From Takakia lepidozioides (lineage: Eukaryota > Streptophyta > Takakiopsida > Takakiales > Takakiaceae): a stretch of 64,000 bases of DNA. The stretch lies in contig CM060731.1 in assembly GCA_030704615.1 (NCBI GenBank), forward strand, positions 13,640,001-13,704,000. The letters run 5' to 3'. Both the position numbers and the translations under genes were made by a program. This document shows, one piece after another, positions 40,728 through 50,439 of this stretch (its first letter is position 1; every line of letters starts with the position of its first letter). The notes beneath the pieces were generated by a model, which was given only the letters and a program-made list of their open reading frames with translations, ran no database searches and was not told where the DNA came from.

Positions 40728-42569
40728 TCAATTTACCATGAGCGTTTGTTGCAACTCCAGGATGTACCTCTCTTGGTCAGCTTCAACCTGCCTGTATTGC
40801 TTGAAAGTATTCTCATTGCGACAGATTGTATTCTTCATATCGACAATGAGTTTCGCTTGCTCGACATTCTCTGCCTTTGCCTTTGTACATCTTTCCGCTT
40901 GACTGTTAACTTCTATTGTAGCTTGCTCAAGCGTAGTTGTGAGTGTAGCATAATGTATGGCCATCCTCTCATGTACTGTCTGCAAGTCTGTATGTAGTGC
41001 ATTCACTTCTTGCAACTTGCTCTCATGTTTCACCAACATTTGGTATAGCTGTTGCTTATATGCTTCGTGCAACTGGTCCTGCGCGAGGCCTGCTTCTATC
41101 AAATGTTCCTTGGCCAACTGCAAAGCAGCTGTTGTATCCTCTAACTCTTGCTGTAATTTGAGAGTGACCTCCTCATCGACCTTGTTTGCACACTCAGTGG
41201 CAAGTCGAGCCTCAAACTCCTTCCTGAGTTCCTCCCTCAAAGCTGCCAATTGGGTAGATGGAACATGGGATTTCACATAGGTGCCCAACAAATTAAGTGT
41301 CATGCTTATGGAACTCATAAGCATGGCATGTTGAGGGTCATCATGGTGAGCTTGCTGCTGTTCTCCCTGATCCTCAATAGTGTGATGCCTCACGAACCAT
41401 TCAGGCCATTGCCCCACCAGATTTTCTTCCTGAACCACCTCATCCGCTACAGGTGCTGCAGTGTCTTGACATTCTACCTGTGGTACCTCCGTCAGAGGTG
41501 TGGGTATTACAACAACAGCAGGGTTTTCCCTGGACAACCGCTGTACCTTCGGAATCACTGTTTCCCTGACCAAACCAGAATTTTCATAGAGAAGGTCCCC
41601 CTTCTCAATTTCTGCCACCACCTGTTCTGTAGTGGGGATATCTAACTTTTCTTTCTCCAAATCAATTATTTGTGGTGGAACTGCATGGACAACTTGTGGT
41701 AACTCTGTGACAAGCCGATCATCTGGCTGGGATGGCTGTGATACTGAAGTAACCTCCTGTTCTCTCTCCACAGGTTGCGTTGTTTGTACCCACATCTCTC
41801 TGTGCTGCTGTGCCCCCTCTTGCACAAGAGTATGAGTAACTTCTTCCTCTGGCTGTCTCGTAGCCAATAGTTCTGCTTCCAATGTGATTGCTTTCCTCTG
41901 CCTCTTAGGCTGTTGATGCTCTGCGAATCCCCCTTCACCCTGTGAAGAACCTTGCTCTTTTATGACAGTGGTTGTTGTCTCAAACACTCCCATCTCCTTC
42001 CTTTCTCTCGCATCAAGTATGCACGAGTCTAGAATAATTTGTGCAATGATTGGCCCAGACACTATGATAGGAGACTTTGCGGCAGTGCCTTGTAATCTCT
42101 TCATCTCCTCTACCAGTCCGTTGTACATTATGTCCGCCCATGCTACCTCTTCTCCTCTCAGGGCTTTGAGTATTTCCTCTGTGAAGGATCTGCTCAAATA
42201 CTGTTGGTTCTGTTTCATGGCAAACAGAACGTTCAATACCTGGCCTACCTCCCTTAGCCCTGGGTACACGGCCTTGGTACAAGCATAACCCTGAGTTTTA
42301 AAGAAACTCCCTTCTTGGAATAAGTCCCCTATTTGCAGTCTTGCCCTGTGCTCCTCCACATGCACCTGACCTGATGGCAATTCAAACAATTGCTGTAGGT
42401 ATAGGGGAGTAATTTCTAATTCAACTCCCTTCACCGTTGTTGCTCCTGTCCTAGGCTCAAAGTTTTGCAAGAATTGTAACATGTACTGCCTATGGTGCAA
42501 TGTCCGATCTTTGCTTTGCAATCCTTCTAATCGCAGCTCCTTCAGTAACTGTACGCTGTGGAGTAGCAA
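40728..42569 (-). CDS. 613-codon accessory protein after integrase, coiled-coil C-terminus
   Basis: This long, uninterrupted frame lies downstream of integrase and on the same strand. The N-terminal 190 residues look globular (VKGVELEITPLYLQQLFELP, FKTQGYACTKAVYPGLREVG, YLSRSFTEEILKALRGEEVAW) and resemble, loosely, the accessory proteins of Tat/Athila elements in which a KG.xIxIT...L..L.G pattern occurs. Residues about 210-420 are Gln/Glu/Val-rich and disordered. Residues about 440-610 have the heptad pattern of a long coiled coil (ECANKVDEEVTLKLQQELED onwards). Function unknown. It is the best preserved frame of the whole element, which suggests it mattered for its spread until recently. Confidence 0.6.
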   Translation of the reverse strand: MLLHSVQLLKELRLEGLQSKDRTLHHRQYMLQFLQNFEPRTGATTVKGVELEITPLYLQQLFELPSGQVHVEEHRARLQIGDLFQEGSFFKTQGYACTKAVYPGLREVGQVLNVLFAMKQNQQYLSRSFTEEILKALRGEEVAWADIMYNGLVEEMKRLQGTAAKSPIIVSGPIIAQIILDSCILDARERKEMGVFETTTTVIKEQGSSQGEGGFAEHQQPKRQRKAITLEAELLATRQPEEEVTHTLVQEGAQQHREMWVQTTQPVEREQEVTSVSQPSQPDDRLVTELPQVVHAVPPQIIDLEKEKLDIPTTEQVVAEIEKGDLLYENSGLVRETVIPKVQRLSRENPAVVVIPTPLTEVPQVECQDTAAPVADEVVQEENLVGQWPEWFVRHHTIEDQGEQQQAHHDDPQHAMLMSSISMTLNLLGTYVKSHVPSTQLAALREELRKEFEARLATECANKVDEEVTLKLQQELEDTTAALQLAKEHLIEAGLAQDQLHEAYKQQLYQMLVKHESKLQEVNALHTDLQTVHERMAIHYATLTTTLEQATIEVNSQAERCTKAKAENVEQAKLIVDMKNTICRNENTFKQYRQVEADQERYILELQQTLMVN

Positions 42570-42637
42570 TCGTTTGTTTCTACAGGATTGTGGTGCTCTT
42601 CATCCTGATTTCTTCCATTCCTCTCACTCTCTTCATT

Positions 42638-43036
42638 CTAGACCACAGAAAGGTTTTGGTTGTAACAATTGAAGAAATGCTGCAGGGCACAAAGCATAAA
42701 CGTATGGTTGCCACAAAATGCTATGGGTAATTTCTTGTAAGCCTGCGGGGTTTGCAAGCATCGATTAAGAGAAAAGATACTCTCTGTTCTTCTATCCCCG
42801 TGCCACTGCGTAAGTAGTATCGCGAGCGTATAGTCTGTTAGTTCCTCCATAGCTTCAAAGCTATAGGATTGATGGTCTGTCCCGTCGAGACGCCCGTTAC
42901 TTGGAACGACGCCGACTCTTGCGCTTAAAATCCCTCCAATTTCTTGATCCTGCTTCTGGCTTATGATTGGCTGTAACCGCTGTGACTGGATTTTAGATTT
43001 AATTTTCTTAGTGATTTTCCCTGCTGGACTGTCCAC
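42638..43036 (-). pseudogene. 132-codon frame joining integrase tail and accessory protein
   Basis: The frame continues the sense strand between the integrase tail and the 613-codon frame. It contains ITKKIKSKIQSQRLQPIIS and VRHAVEELTDYTLAILLTQWHGD-like sequence (IFSLNRCLQTPQAYKKLP). It is probably the N-terminal part of the accessory protein, shifted out of frame. I do not recognise a domain. Confidence 0.4.
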
Positions 43037-44051
43037 TAGGATAACACATGTGACAAGAATTTCGCTTTTCTGTACTTGCCGTTTGTTCCGTTACCTTTTT
43101 TCCGTATTCATTAATGGGCCCGCCATTCATCCGAATTGACGTGCTAAGTAGGTACTTTGACGGCCACTCTTGTCCTCTTTCTTGATGACACCTGTTCTTG
43201 CACTTCCTTCTCAGCTGTGTGTCGCGCCCTGACTTCCACGTGTTTATTTTTAAACGTGCCTCCGTCCATTTTTCCGCCGGCCACTGTCCGGATGTTAACC
43301 CACGTCCATATTTCACGGATCCTATGGACTGTGTAACCCCGGTAGGCTGTGTTGAGCTGTGACAAGCTGTGTCATACTGTGGTACGCTCTGATAGGCTGT
43401 GTGGCACTGTGGTAAGCTGTGATAGGCTGTGACACGCTGTGGTAGGTTGTGATAGGCTGTGTCACGCTGTGATGGGCTGTGATGGGCTGTGCCACACTGT
43501 GATGGGCTGTGATAGGCTGTGCTGCGTCGTGATGGGCTGTGATAGGCTGTGTCGCGCCGTGATGGGCTGTGATAGGTTGTGCCACACTTGTACTGCCCAC
43601 CCTGGTCATATACGCTCGGCCTAGCGACAAGTGCTCCATACTCCGTTGGTCGTGACTGCTTCTGCGTTTCAACATGCAAATGCTGCTGGTTTGTCATGGA
43701 TACCACGTACCCCTTCAACTTATTGGCATTGACTCTTCCCAGGATCTCTTTGTTAATGGTTTGTAACATGGCGGTGTTGTTATCATACATTTTCTGTATG
43801 ACATAAGGTCCTTTCCATGGTGATTTAAGCTTAGAAGCTTTAATCTTTCCCTTCTTCTGCAACCAGAGAACCAAATCTTCCGTCTTAAAAGTCTTTAACT
43901 TGCCTTCATCAAACTGTTCCTTTCTCTTCATCTGAATTCTAGTCATGTTATCAGCTGCATCAGCACATACTTCTTCCACATGGTATAATTCATGTTTCCT
44001 GACCTTAATTGAATCTTGCAATTCCATTCTCTTTCCCCATTCCGTTCTCAT
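43008..44051 (-). CDS. Integrase C-terminal part with a TAYHSPSQ-repeat tail
   Basis: Residues 1-115 form the integrase C-terminal region, with a GPY/F-like motif (DLVLWLQKKGKI, SPWKGPYVIQKMYDNNTAML). From about residue 155 the protein becomes a tandem repeat of eight to ten residues (TAYHSPSQRD variants), encoded by the CACAGCC-type minisatellite at 43330-43590 that also occurs in the LTRs. The tail has no known counterpart in integrases. It may be an in-frame spread of the LTR minisatellite or only a read-through of non-coding repeat. Confidence 0.65.
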   Translation of the reverse strand: MRTEWGKRMELQDSIKVRKHELYHVEEVCADAADNMTRIQMKRKEQFDEGKLKTFKTEDLVLWLQKKGKIKASKLKSPWKGPYVIQKMYDNNTAMLQTINKEILGRVNANKLKGYVVSMTNQQHLHVETQKQSRPTEYGALVARPSVYDQGGQYKCGTTYHSPSRRDTAYHSPSRRSTAYHSPSQCGTAHHSPSQRDTAYHNLPQRVTAYHSLPQCHTAYQSVPQYDTACHSSTQPTGVTQSIGSVKYGRGLTSGQWPAEKWTEARLKINTWKSGRDTQLRRKCKNRCHQERGQEWPSKYLLSTSIRMNGGPINEYGKKVTEQTASTEKRNSCHMCYPSGQSSRENH

Positions 44052-44536
44052 GGTAGGTAACAGGAATTCCTAGACGTAAAGCTTCCATACCATAAACTAA
44101 TTGGAATGGTGTATACTTAGTGGTGACTTTATATGAAGTCCTGTATGACCACAGTCAGCAACTTGTATCCCAATCCGTTATGTTTGCATTGACTATCTTA
44201 GCCAAGATAGTACATAGTATTTTGTTGGTAGCCTCTGCCTGCCCATTACCCTGTGGTAATTACGTTGTACTCTTCCTATGCACAATCATGAACTCTTTAG
44301 TCAATAGTTCAATGGTCTCATTATGAAGTGACTTCCCTGATCACTGATAATTCCAAGGGACAGCCAAATCGTGTAAGTATGTTCTCATACATGAACCTTG
44401 CTGTGGACTTGGCTGTGTTGTCCCTCAAAGCTTTAGCTTCCACCCACTTCGTAGTATAATCAGTGGCAGTAATTATGTACCTGTTCTGTGTATTCTTGGC
44501 TGGTGGGTTAATTGGTCCAACAAAGTCTAGTCCTCA
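44052..44536 (-). pseudogene. Integrase catalytic core, broken
   Basis: Reading on the minus strand across stops and shifts gives GLDFVGPINPPAKNTQNRY (first catalytic Asp), TDYTTKWVEAKAL, then a disrupted second Asp region, and GQAEATNK near 44235-44260, which precedes the expected catalytic Glu. The TGA at 44534-44536 replaces the Trp usually found before GLDF. At least three indels or stops are present, so no integrase is made from this copy. Confidence 0.75.
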
Positions 44537-45517
44537 TTTCTGAAATGGTTCCGTAGGCATTGTAGGATGCAAAGTCATCTTCCCAGATCTCTGCAAAGGT
44601 CCTAGCCTCTGACATTCATCACAACTCTGACAATACTTGTGTACATCTTTGAATAAAGTAGGCCACCAGTAACCTGCATGTAGTATCTTCCTACTAGTAG
44701 TCTCTTCTCCAAAATGACCTCCTGCCACTCCTTTATGAACTTCCTCCAAAACTTTATTAACTTCATGGTGGTATAAGCATCGCTTCAGCTCTCCATCTGG
44801 TCCTAGCTTATACATTCTGCTCCCTACCATAGTGTAAGGTAGAGCCTTGATAGCAATTCTCTTTCTCTGCTCCTTTCCATAACTTGGTGGGCACTGACCA
44901 TGAGCAAGGTAGTATCTGATTGGCCATTGCCAATCTAACCAGTCATCTGCACTTTCCTGCACCTCCACTGCAAATAGACTCGCATCTGGTAATTGATCAT
45001 CTACTCCCGTGGCTGGTTCTCCTGTTGATAACCATGACAAGTGATCCGCCGCAAGATGCAGCCTCCCAGGCTTGTAAACAACCTCGAACTCAAACTCGTG
45101 CAAGATTATCAACCATCTTGCTATTCTTCCGCTTATCAGAGGTTTGTTTACCAGGTATATCAGAGCCTGGTGATCCACATAGAACATAAACTTCTTGCCC
45201 AACAGGTAATGCCTGAATTTCTTCACTACATAGATCATTGCCAATGCTTCTCTTTCCGTTGTGCTATAATTTCTTTCGGCATTGTTCATCAATTGGCTAG
45301 CATAGTACACAGGTGAATCTGTTCTTCCTGTAACATTTTGGGCTAACACTGCTCCCAGTGCTTCTCCTGAAGCATCACAGTGAACATGAAATATTTCCTG
45401 CCAGTGAGGATTAATCAGCAAAGGTGTAGTTGTTACTGACAATGTAAGTTCTTCAAAAGCCTGTTGACATTCAGGTGTCCATGCAAACACTGCATCTTTC
45501 TTCAGAAGTTTGCTCAA
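44534..45517 (-). CDS. RNase H and integrase zinc domain (Tat/Ogre-like Pol)
   Basis: RNase H motifs are HCDASGEALGAVLAQ, YYASQLMNNAERNYSTTERE and YVDHQAL with IARWLIILHEFEFEVVYKPG. The integrase HHCC follows: HHEVNKVLEEVHKGVAGGHFG, then CQSCDECQRLG. The frame ends at the TGA at 44534. It joins the RT fragments to the right by a frame change near 45510. Sequence is well kept except for the terminal stop. Confidence 0.9.
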   Translation of the reverse strand: MSKLLKKDAVFAWTPECQQAFEELTLSVTTTPLLINPHWQEIFHVHCDASGEALGAVLAQNVTGRTDSPVYYASQLMNNAERNYSTTEREALAMIYVVKKFRHYLLGKKFMFYVDHQALIYLVNKPLISGRIARWLIILHEFEFEVVYKPGRLHLAADHLSWLSTGEPATGVDDQLPDASLFAVEVQESADDWLDWQWPIRYYLAHGQCPPSYGKEQRKRIAIKALPYTMVGSRMYKLGPDGELKRCLYHHEVNKVLEEVHKGVAGGHFGEETTSRKILHAGYWWPTLFKDVHKYCQSCDECQRLGPLQRSGKMTLHPTMPTEPFQK

Positions 45518-46474
45518 TGGTGCTGCTATCTGTGCATACCGTCTGACAAATCTTTCTGTAATAGCTGGTTTGTGTCCCAGGAATCTCCTTAGACTCTTTG
45601 CATTTACTGGGGGTGGAGAGCTTTAATGGCCTCTGTCTTCTGGGATCCACAAGAAGTCCCTTCTTGCACACAATGTGTCCCAGAAGCACCCCTGAGTTCA
45701 CACAGAAAGTACATTTCTTTGGATTCAAGCCCAGAGCTCTCATTCTGCATCTGGCCAGACATAACTCCAACTTATGCAAATGTTCATTCTTAGAGCTGTA
45801 CACACTGAAATCGTCCAAGAACACCTACATGAAATCATCCAGATACTCATGAAAAGATTCACTTATCACTCTCTGAAAGGTTGCTGGTGCATTACAAAGT
45901 CCAAAGGGCATGACTTTGTATGCATAAGCACCCCGTGATGAAAAGCTGTCTTTCCCTAGTCTTCTTCTGCCACTTGCACTTGATTATAACCACTGAAGCC
46001 ATCCATGAATGAGTACATCTCATGGCCTGCCACAGTGTCCAATACTGCTTCTGTGAATGGTAAAGGGAAAGGATCTTTCTTCGTACAAGCATTCAGCTTC
46101 TTGTAGTTCACACAAACTCTTAGTTTACCATTCTTCTTGGGAACTATCACAATGGGTGACAACCAAGTTGTATACTCTATTGGGTATATAAACTTAGCCT
46201 CAGCCAACTTCTTGATCTCTTCTCCAACCTTCTGTGCATAGTTGGGATTCATTCTGTACCTTGCCTGCTTGATTGGTACTGATCCTGGTTCCAGTTCAAT
46301 CTTATGCTGACAGATCTCAGGTGGTATCCCTTTTAGATCCTCGTAGCTCCAAGCAAATACATCTCTGTATTTGATGAACAAACTCTTAGCTTCTTCAAAG
46401 AATTTTGGCTCCAAATCAGCTCCTACCTTCACCATCCTTGGTTCCTCTTTAGTTCCCACATTCACTTCCCTCAC
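45471..46474 (-). pseudogene. Reverse transcriptase, interrupted
   Basis: The frame 45956-46474 holds the N-terminal RT motifs ([49 protein letters not shown]) and stops at a TAG (45956-45958) exactly where Gln is expected in other elements (EEDQGKTAF-type). After further breaks, 45471-45824 has the catalytic FLDDFSVYS and GLNPKKC, LLGHIV. Three to four lesions separate the parts. The catalytic Asp pair is intact. Confidence 0.88.
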
Positions 46475-46867
46475 CTGCTCATCAGCTGTGATTGTTCAAC
46501 CAGTCACCACTTCATCCTGTAAACTCACAGTGGCTGGTTCCTCTAGGATTTCCATTTCTCCTTCTCTTTCTTCATAGAAATGTGATGGGTAATTGCTGGT
46601 TTCCTCTTCAATTGGTGTTGCTAACACTACACCACAGCAGATACCTCTTAAACTACTTAGGCCTTCCAGCCGCATCTCTGCAACTTGCTCCCACTCTGGG
46701 TGTGTAGCGAACAGGGTAGCTTCTGCTCTCATCCAGTCCTCCTCTCCCAGTCATACTCTCTGACCCCTTGAGGTATTCTCGTAGCAGGTAATCTACTAGA
46801 TTTTCTTAGTGGTAATTTGTATCTCGTCGCATCCCCATTATGCACGATTAATAACTGAGAATTCCAG

Positions 46868-47689
46868 TCATGGAATACCCTGGCTTGTTTTCAGCCACGG
46901 ACGTCCCAATAATAAGGAGTAAGCCTCTATGACTTCATCCATCTTCAACACAGTTACTGTGATCATAAAGATCATCTTCTGTATCTGTATCTTAACTCCT
47001 CTTATCAATCCCAATGGCTGTACACTTCTTTGATCTGCCATTGTTATTGTAAATGGGGCTGGTTTCATGTTACTTAGACCAAGCTTCTTCCTTAATTGGT
47101 CTGTCATGATATTTACTCCAGAGCCTCCATCTATCAGTACATCAGTTAGTTCTGTGCTTCCAATTCTCAATTGGATTACTGGCATAGAATCATCAAAGTC
47201 CATGACTGTTTCTCGCCCTTCCGGCTTCACATTATAACTGGTCACCTTGCTGTTCAGGTCTGTGTTTCCTGTCTCCTGGGCAATTCGATTGATTGCTTGA
47301 TACAGCCTGTGTCTACAATAAGGTGCCACAGCCAATAGCTGTCCAATGGTAATCTCTGCTTTGGTCTGGCATATTACTTCAGCCAAAGTCCCTTCACTAC
47401 TTTGCATGTCTGCAACTTCTTTCTTCCTTTCATCCTCACTCACTTCTTCTTCTCCATCAGAATCAGAGGAATCTGCCACAGGAATATTACTCTTCTGCAT
47501 TTCCCTTATGGTATCTGCCACTTCCTTGTGCAGTTCCTTCTCATCTCTCCAAGCCTCATCATCTTCAAGCATATCACTGCCATCTTCATTATCATCATCT
47601 TCCTCAACTACTGGAGGTATTAGCTTGGTTACTATCATTGTACTTACTTCTGGTACAACACATGGCCTAACCATGTGAGCTGCCACCAC
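46868..47689 (-). CDS. Retropepsin region of the giant element
   Basis: The frame has an acidic N-terminal linker and then a retropepsin fold: TDVLIDGGSGVNIMT (Asp of DGGS as active-site residue, a variant of D[ST]G found in this lineage), LGLSNMKPAPFTITMAD, and EAYSLLLGRPWLK. The fragment 46496-46732 to the left continues towards RT. It would process Gag-Pol. Confidence 0.82.
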   Translation of the reverse strand: MVAAHMVRPCVVPEVSTMIVTKLIPPVVEEDDDNEDGSDMLEDDEAWRDEKELHKEVADTIREMQKSNIPVADSSDSDGEEEVSEDERKKEVADMQSSEGTLAEVICQTKAEITIGQLLAVAPYCRHRLYQAINRIAQETGNTDLNSKVTSYNVKPEGRETVMDFDDSMPVIQLRIGSTELTDVLIDGGSGVNIMTDQLRKKLGLSNMKPAPFTITMADQRSVQPLGLIRGVKIQIQKMIFMITVTVLKMDEVIEAYSLLLGRPWLKTSQGIP

Positions 47690-47699
47690 TGGGCCTCAT

Positions 47700-48180
47700 T
47701 CATAGGAGCTCTCATCTCATTCTGGTGTCTAATCCAGAACGAACAGGCTGCCTTGCGATGTCCTGGCTGATTACAATAGTAACACAATTCTTTCACCATT
47801 GGGTCCTCGCCCTTGGTCTGCTCTTGGATTATTTCTGTAATCCTGATTCCCTGGCTGGTAATTCCCCTTGGATTACCCTGATAGTTGCCTCTGGAATTTC
47901 CTTGGTAATTCCCTCTGAATTACCTCTCCCTTCCATGCCATTGTTATAACCACCAGGCCTACCATAGTGGTCCTGATCATTGTTTCTTCTTGGCTGGGGT
48001 TGCACTTGATGCACCCTTACTTGCCTAGGTTCTCTTGCAGCTGTCCTTCTGTTGTAGTAACAATTCTCAGTAGAATGGTTATCCATCTTACAGATAGTAC
48101 AATGTTTCTCCTTCATGTGGCATTCATGGTGGTATGGCCTTCATTCTGGCACTTGCACACCAAACACCCTTCCTCCAATG
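47700..48180 (-). pseudogene. Gag nucleocapsid: three zinc knuckles, frame-broken
   Basis: On the minus strand, three Cys-His knuckles can be read in different frames: CLVCKCQNEGH near 48150, CTICKMDNHSTENC near 48085 (within 47829-48116) and CYYCNQPGHRKAAC near 47760. The second and third fit C-x2-C-x4-H-x4-C. Between them is basic Gln/Arg/Asn-rich sequence. At least two single-base shifts separate them from each other. Confidence 0.75.
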
Positions 48181-49053
48181 TGTTGCAGCTCTGTGGCATA
48201 CTTCTTCAAGATTTCTTCTAATCTTTTCTCATAGTTATCCCTCTTCAACTTCTCCTTTCTCTTACTCTTCCTTTTCAGTTCTTGCTCTTCTTTCATCTGA
48301 CTCATCCTCAGAGTCATCATCATCCTTTTCTCTCTCCTGAGCATTCCCAATTGCTCAATTCTGTTTGCAGTTTCAAATGCCTCCTCCACTGTATTATGGG
48401 GTAACATATCCACTTTCTTCTGCAACTCTGGTCTTAGTCCACTCACAAACCAAGTCTTCTGTAAACCTGGTGCTGGTACAGCAGCCAGCTTTTTCATCAT
48501 CAATTCCATCTTTTCCATATACTCCACAACAGTTTCATGCTTCTTTTGCTTTAACTGTTGTAAACTTCCATACACTTCATCCTCAGTTTTACTTGTCCTG
48601 AACCTATTTCGGAATGTTGTATTCAAGCCATTCCAGATTAGGAAATGATTATCAGGGAATCTTGCATACCATTCACTTGCATTCTTGATAAGTGAACAAG
48701 GAAACAATCTCATCTTGGCATCATCGCCATTCTCATTGTTCACTATACACATGTGCTCAAATTGGCTAATGTGTACATCGGGATCCCCTTTTCCTGAATA
48801 TATTGGAAAAGGTGGTTTTGCCTGTGTTGGTTGTAACACCATTTGTGGCCCTACCTTCTGCCCACTGACAGGTGCTAGCACCCTTGCTGGTGCTGGTCCT
48901 TGATGACCTGTTGTAGTTGTGGTGGATCTTCCACCAAGTGGTGGCCCCTGAGCACTCTTTGCTACTGGCCCCACGATATTCACAGTATTCCCAGCTCCAG
49001 TTGCACTACTTCCCACACTCCCTGTCCCCCCAGAGCCAGGGGGGGTGCTATTC
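48141..49053 (-). CDS. Gag capsid domain (C-terminal part of a gag split by insertion)
   Basis: The frame contains a retrotransposon Gag region (FPIYSGKGDPDVHISQFEHM, LFPCSLIKNASEWYARFPDN, LQQLKQKKHETVVEYMEKME, SGLRPELQKKVDML), then a Lys/Arg/Glu-rich helix. It remains open upstream of the ATG at 49016 through a Gly/Ser/Pro-rich stretch to the nested element's left end at 49054. The N-terminal part continues on the other side of that element at 57954-58430, which has a matching Gly/Ser-rich end. Confidence 0.85.
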
Positions 49054-49249
49054 CGTGAGCCCGGAGGCGTGAGCCTGTGAGCCCAGGAAACCGTGAGCCC
49101 AGCACAGGCTCACGCCACGTCAGCATGCATACAGGGCCTATTTCCGCGGGTGTCACCTATTACCGCGGGTTGAACAGCCATTTCCCGGGAATGCAGACTG
49201 GATGTATTACATCCATTGTATCCATCCTTTGTATCCATTGCATCCATCT

Positions 49250-49450
49250 AGACGTTATCAAAGACTTTCCTTCATATAAAGAATTAATCCAGTTTTTCCA
49301 GATATCCTCTAGAAATCCCTTCACACAAGCATCAATCTGCTGTGTGTAATTTGCCCAAAAACTAGGCCTCAGGAGGGCCTGGGCTTTTGGCTCAGCCTCG
49401 AGACTGTCGGGAGCTTAAGGACGGAAAGCCAAACTCTGCATTGGAATGTG
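49250..49450 (-). pseudogene. Non-LTR retrotransposon fragment (copy D)
   Basis: On the minus strand it encodes DACVKGFLEDIWKNW and INSLYEGKS, almost the same as copy B at 9500-9570, then diverges. It is a short fragment inside the nested element. TCCATTGTATCCAT-type repeats lie just left of it (49200-49245). Confidence 0.55.
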
Positions 49451-50439
49451 GGTACGTCGTGAGGAGGTGCACACTGACATCATCTAAAGCGGATCCCTGC
49501 GAAATCTTTTCTTACTCACCACCTTTGTGAACATGCCAAGTATGTGCGGGAGCATCATGGATGCTCACCAGAGATTTGAGAATGCCTGAACGATCTTTGA
49601 TCACGTGGACTTCACCTCGATGGATTCACCAAGCATTCTTCTAGCAGGAATGGTTTGGAGACAAGCGAGCAAATGATGCGAGAATGCTGTACACGAACCA
49701 AAGTCGATTGTTTGTTTTTGAAATGCACTCAAGCCTGTGAGGTCCACAAAACTCTAAATAGATTGAAGGAACAATCCGGGCAGTCCATGCAACCCCCATC
49801 TCCAATAATAGTTTGTTCCCATGAAGTTGCATCCCACGCACACATTGCAAACAGGACAACAAGGACACACAACCATCCCATTTCAAATTTGGCCCCGAAT
49901 AAAACCAAAAGAAAACTTCATATCAAGTGTCACAGTCATCAGAATCACTCTCGACCTCCTGTGCTATGTCATCATCACAAAGATTCTGGCCCCAACACCA
50001 CGTCTTCTACCACGGCCGTCAATGGGCGGACAGCGAGTGCCATGAATGGACATGCTTGTTGCGAGTGCCTCCGCATAGACAGGTTGCACGTAAGACCGAG
50101 GAGGACTTGAAAGAAGTCCAAATAGGTGTGATAGCCCACCTACTGCCCTTGTGCCTCCTTCCCCACCCCTTCCTTTCCCCACACCACCAACAACATCTTT
50201 TCCCTTTGCCTTTCAACCTCTACCCGGGGTATCCTGAGCGGAGGCTCCTTCTCTGCAAGAGTCCTCAAATTTCTATCATGAATGTCGAGGTCGGCTGCTG
50301 CGGCGGTGGCTGCTATACGCTCATTCTCTCTCCTCAAAGACACATCCTGAGCTGGGGTCTCAGAAGGAGGGCAATCCAAATACCATGGGAGTTTTGACAA
50401 CTATGGGAGTTTTGAGCATGCATACTGGCCCTGTTAGGC
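49451..50439. other. Unassigned sequence left of the satellite array
   Basis: No gene recognised. Overlapping plus and minus frames of up to 156 codons (49655-50400) have no known motif. A pyrimidine-rich tract (50150-50215) gives rise to several of them. Confidence 0.35.
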
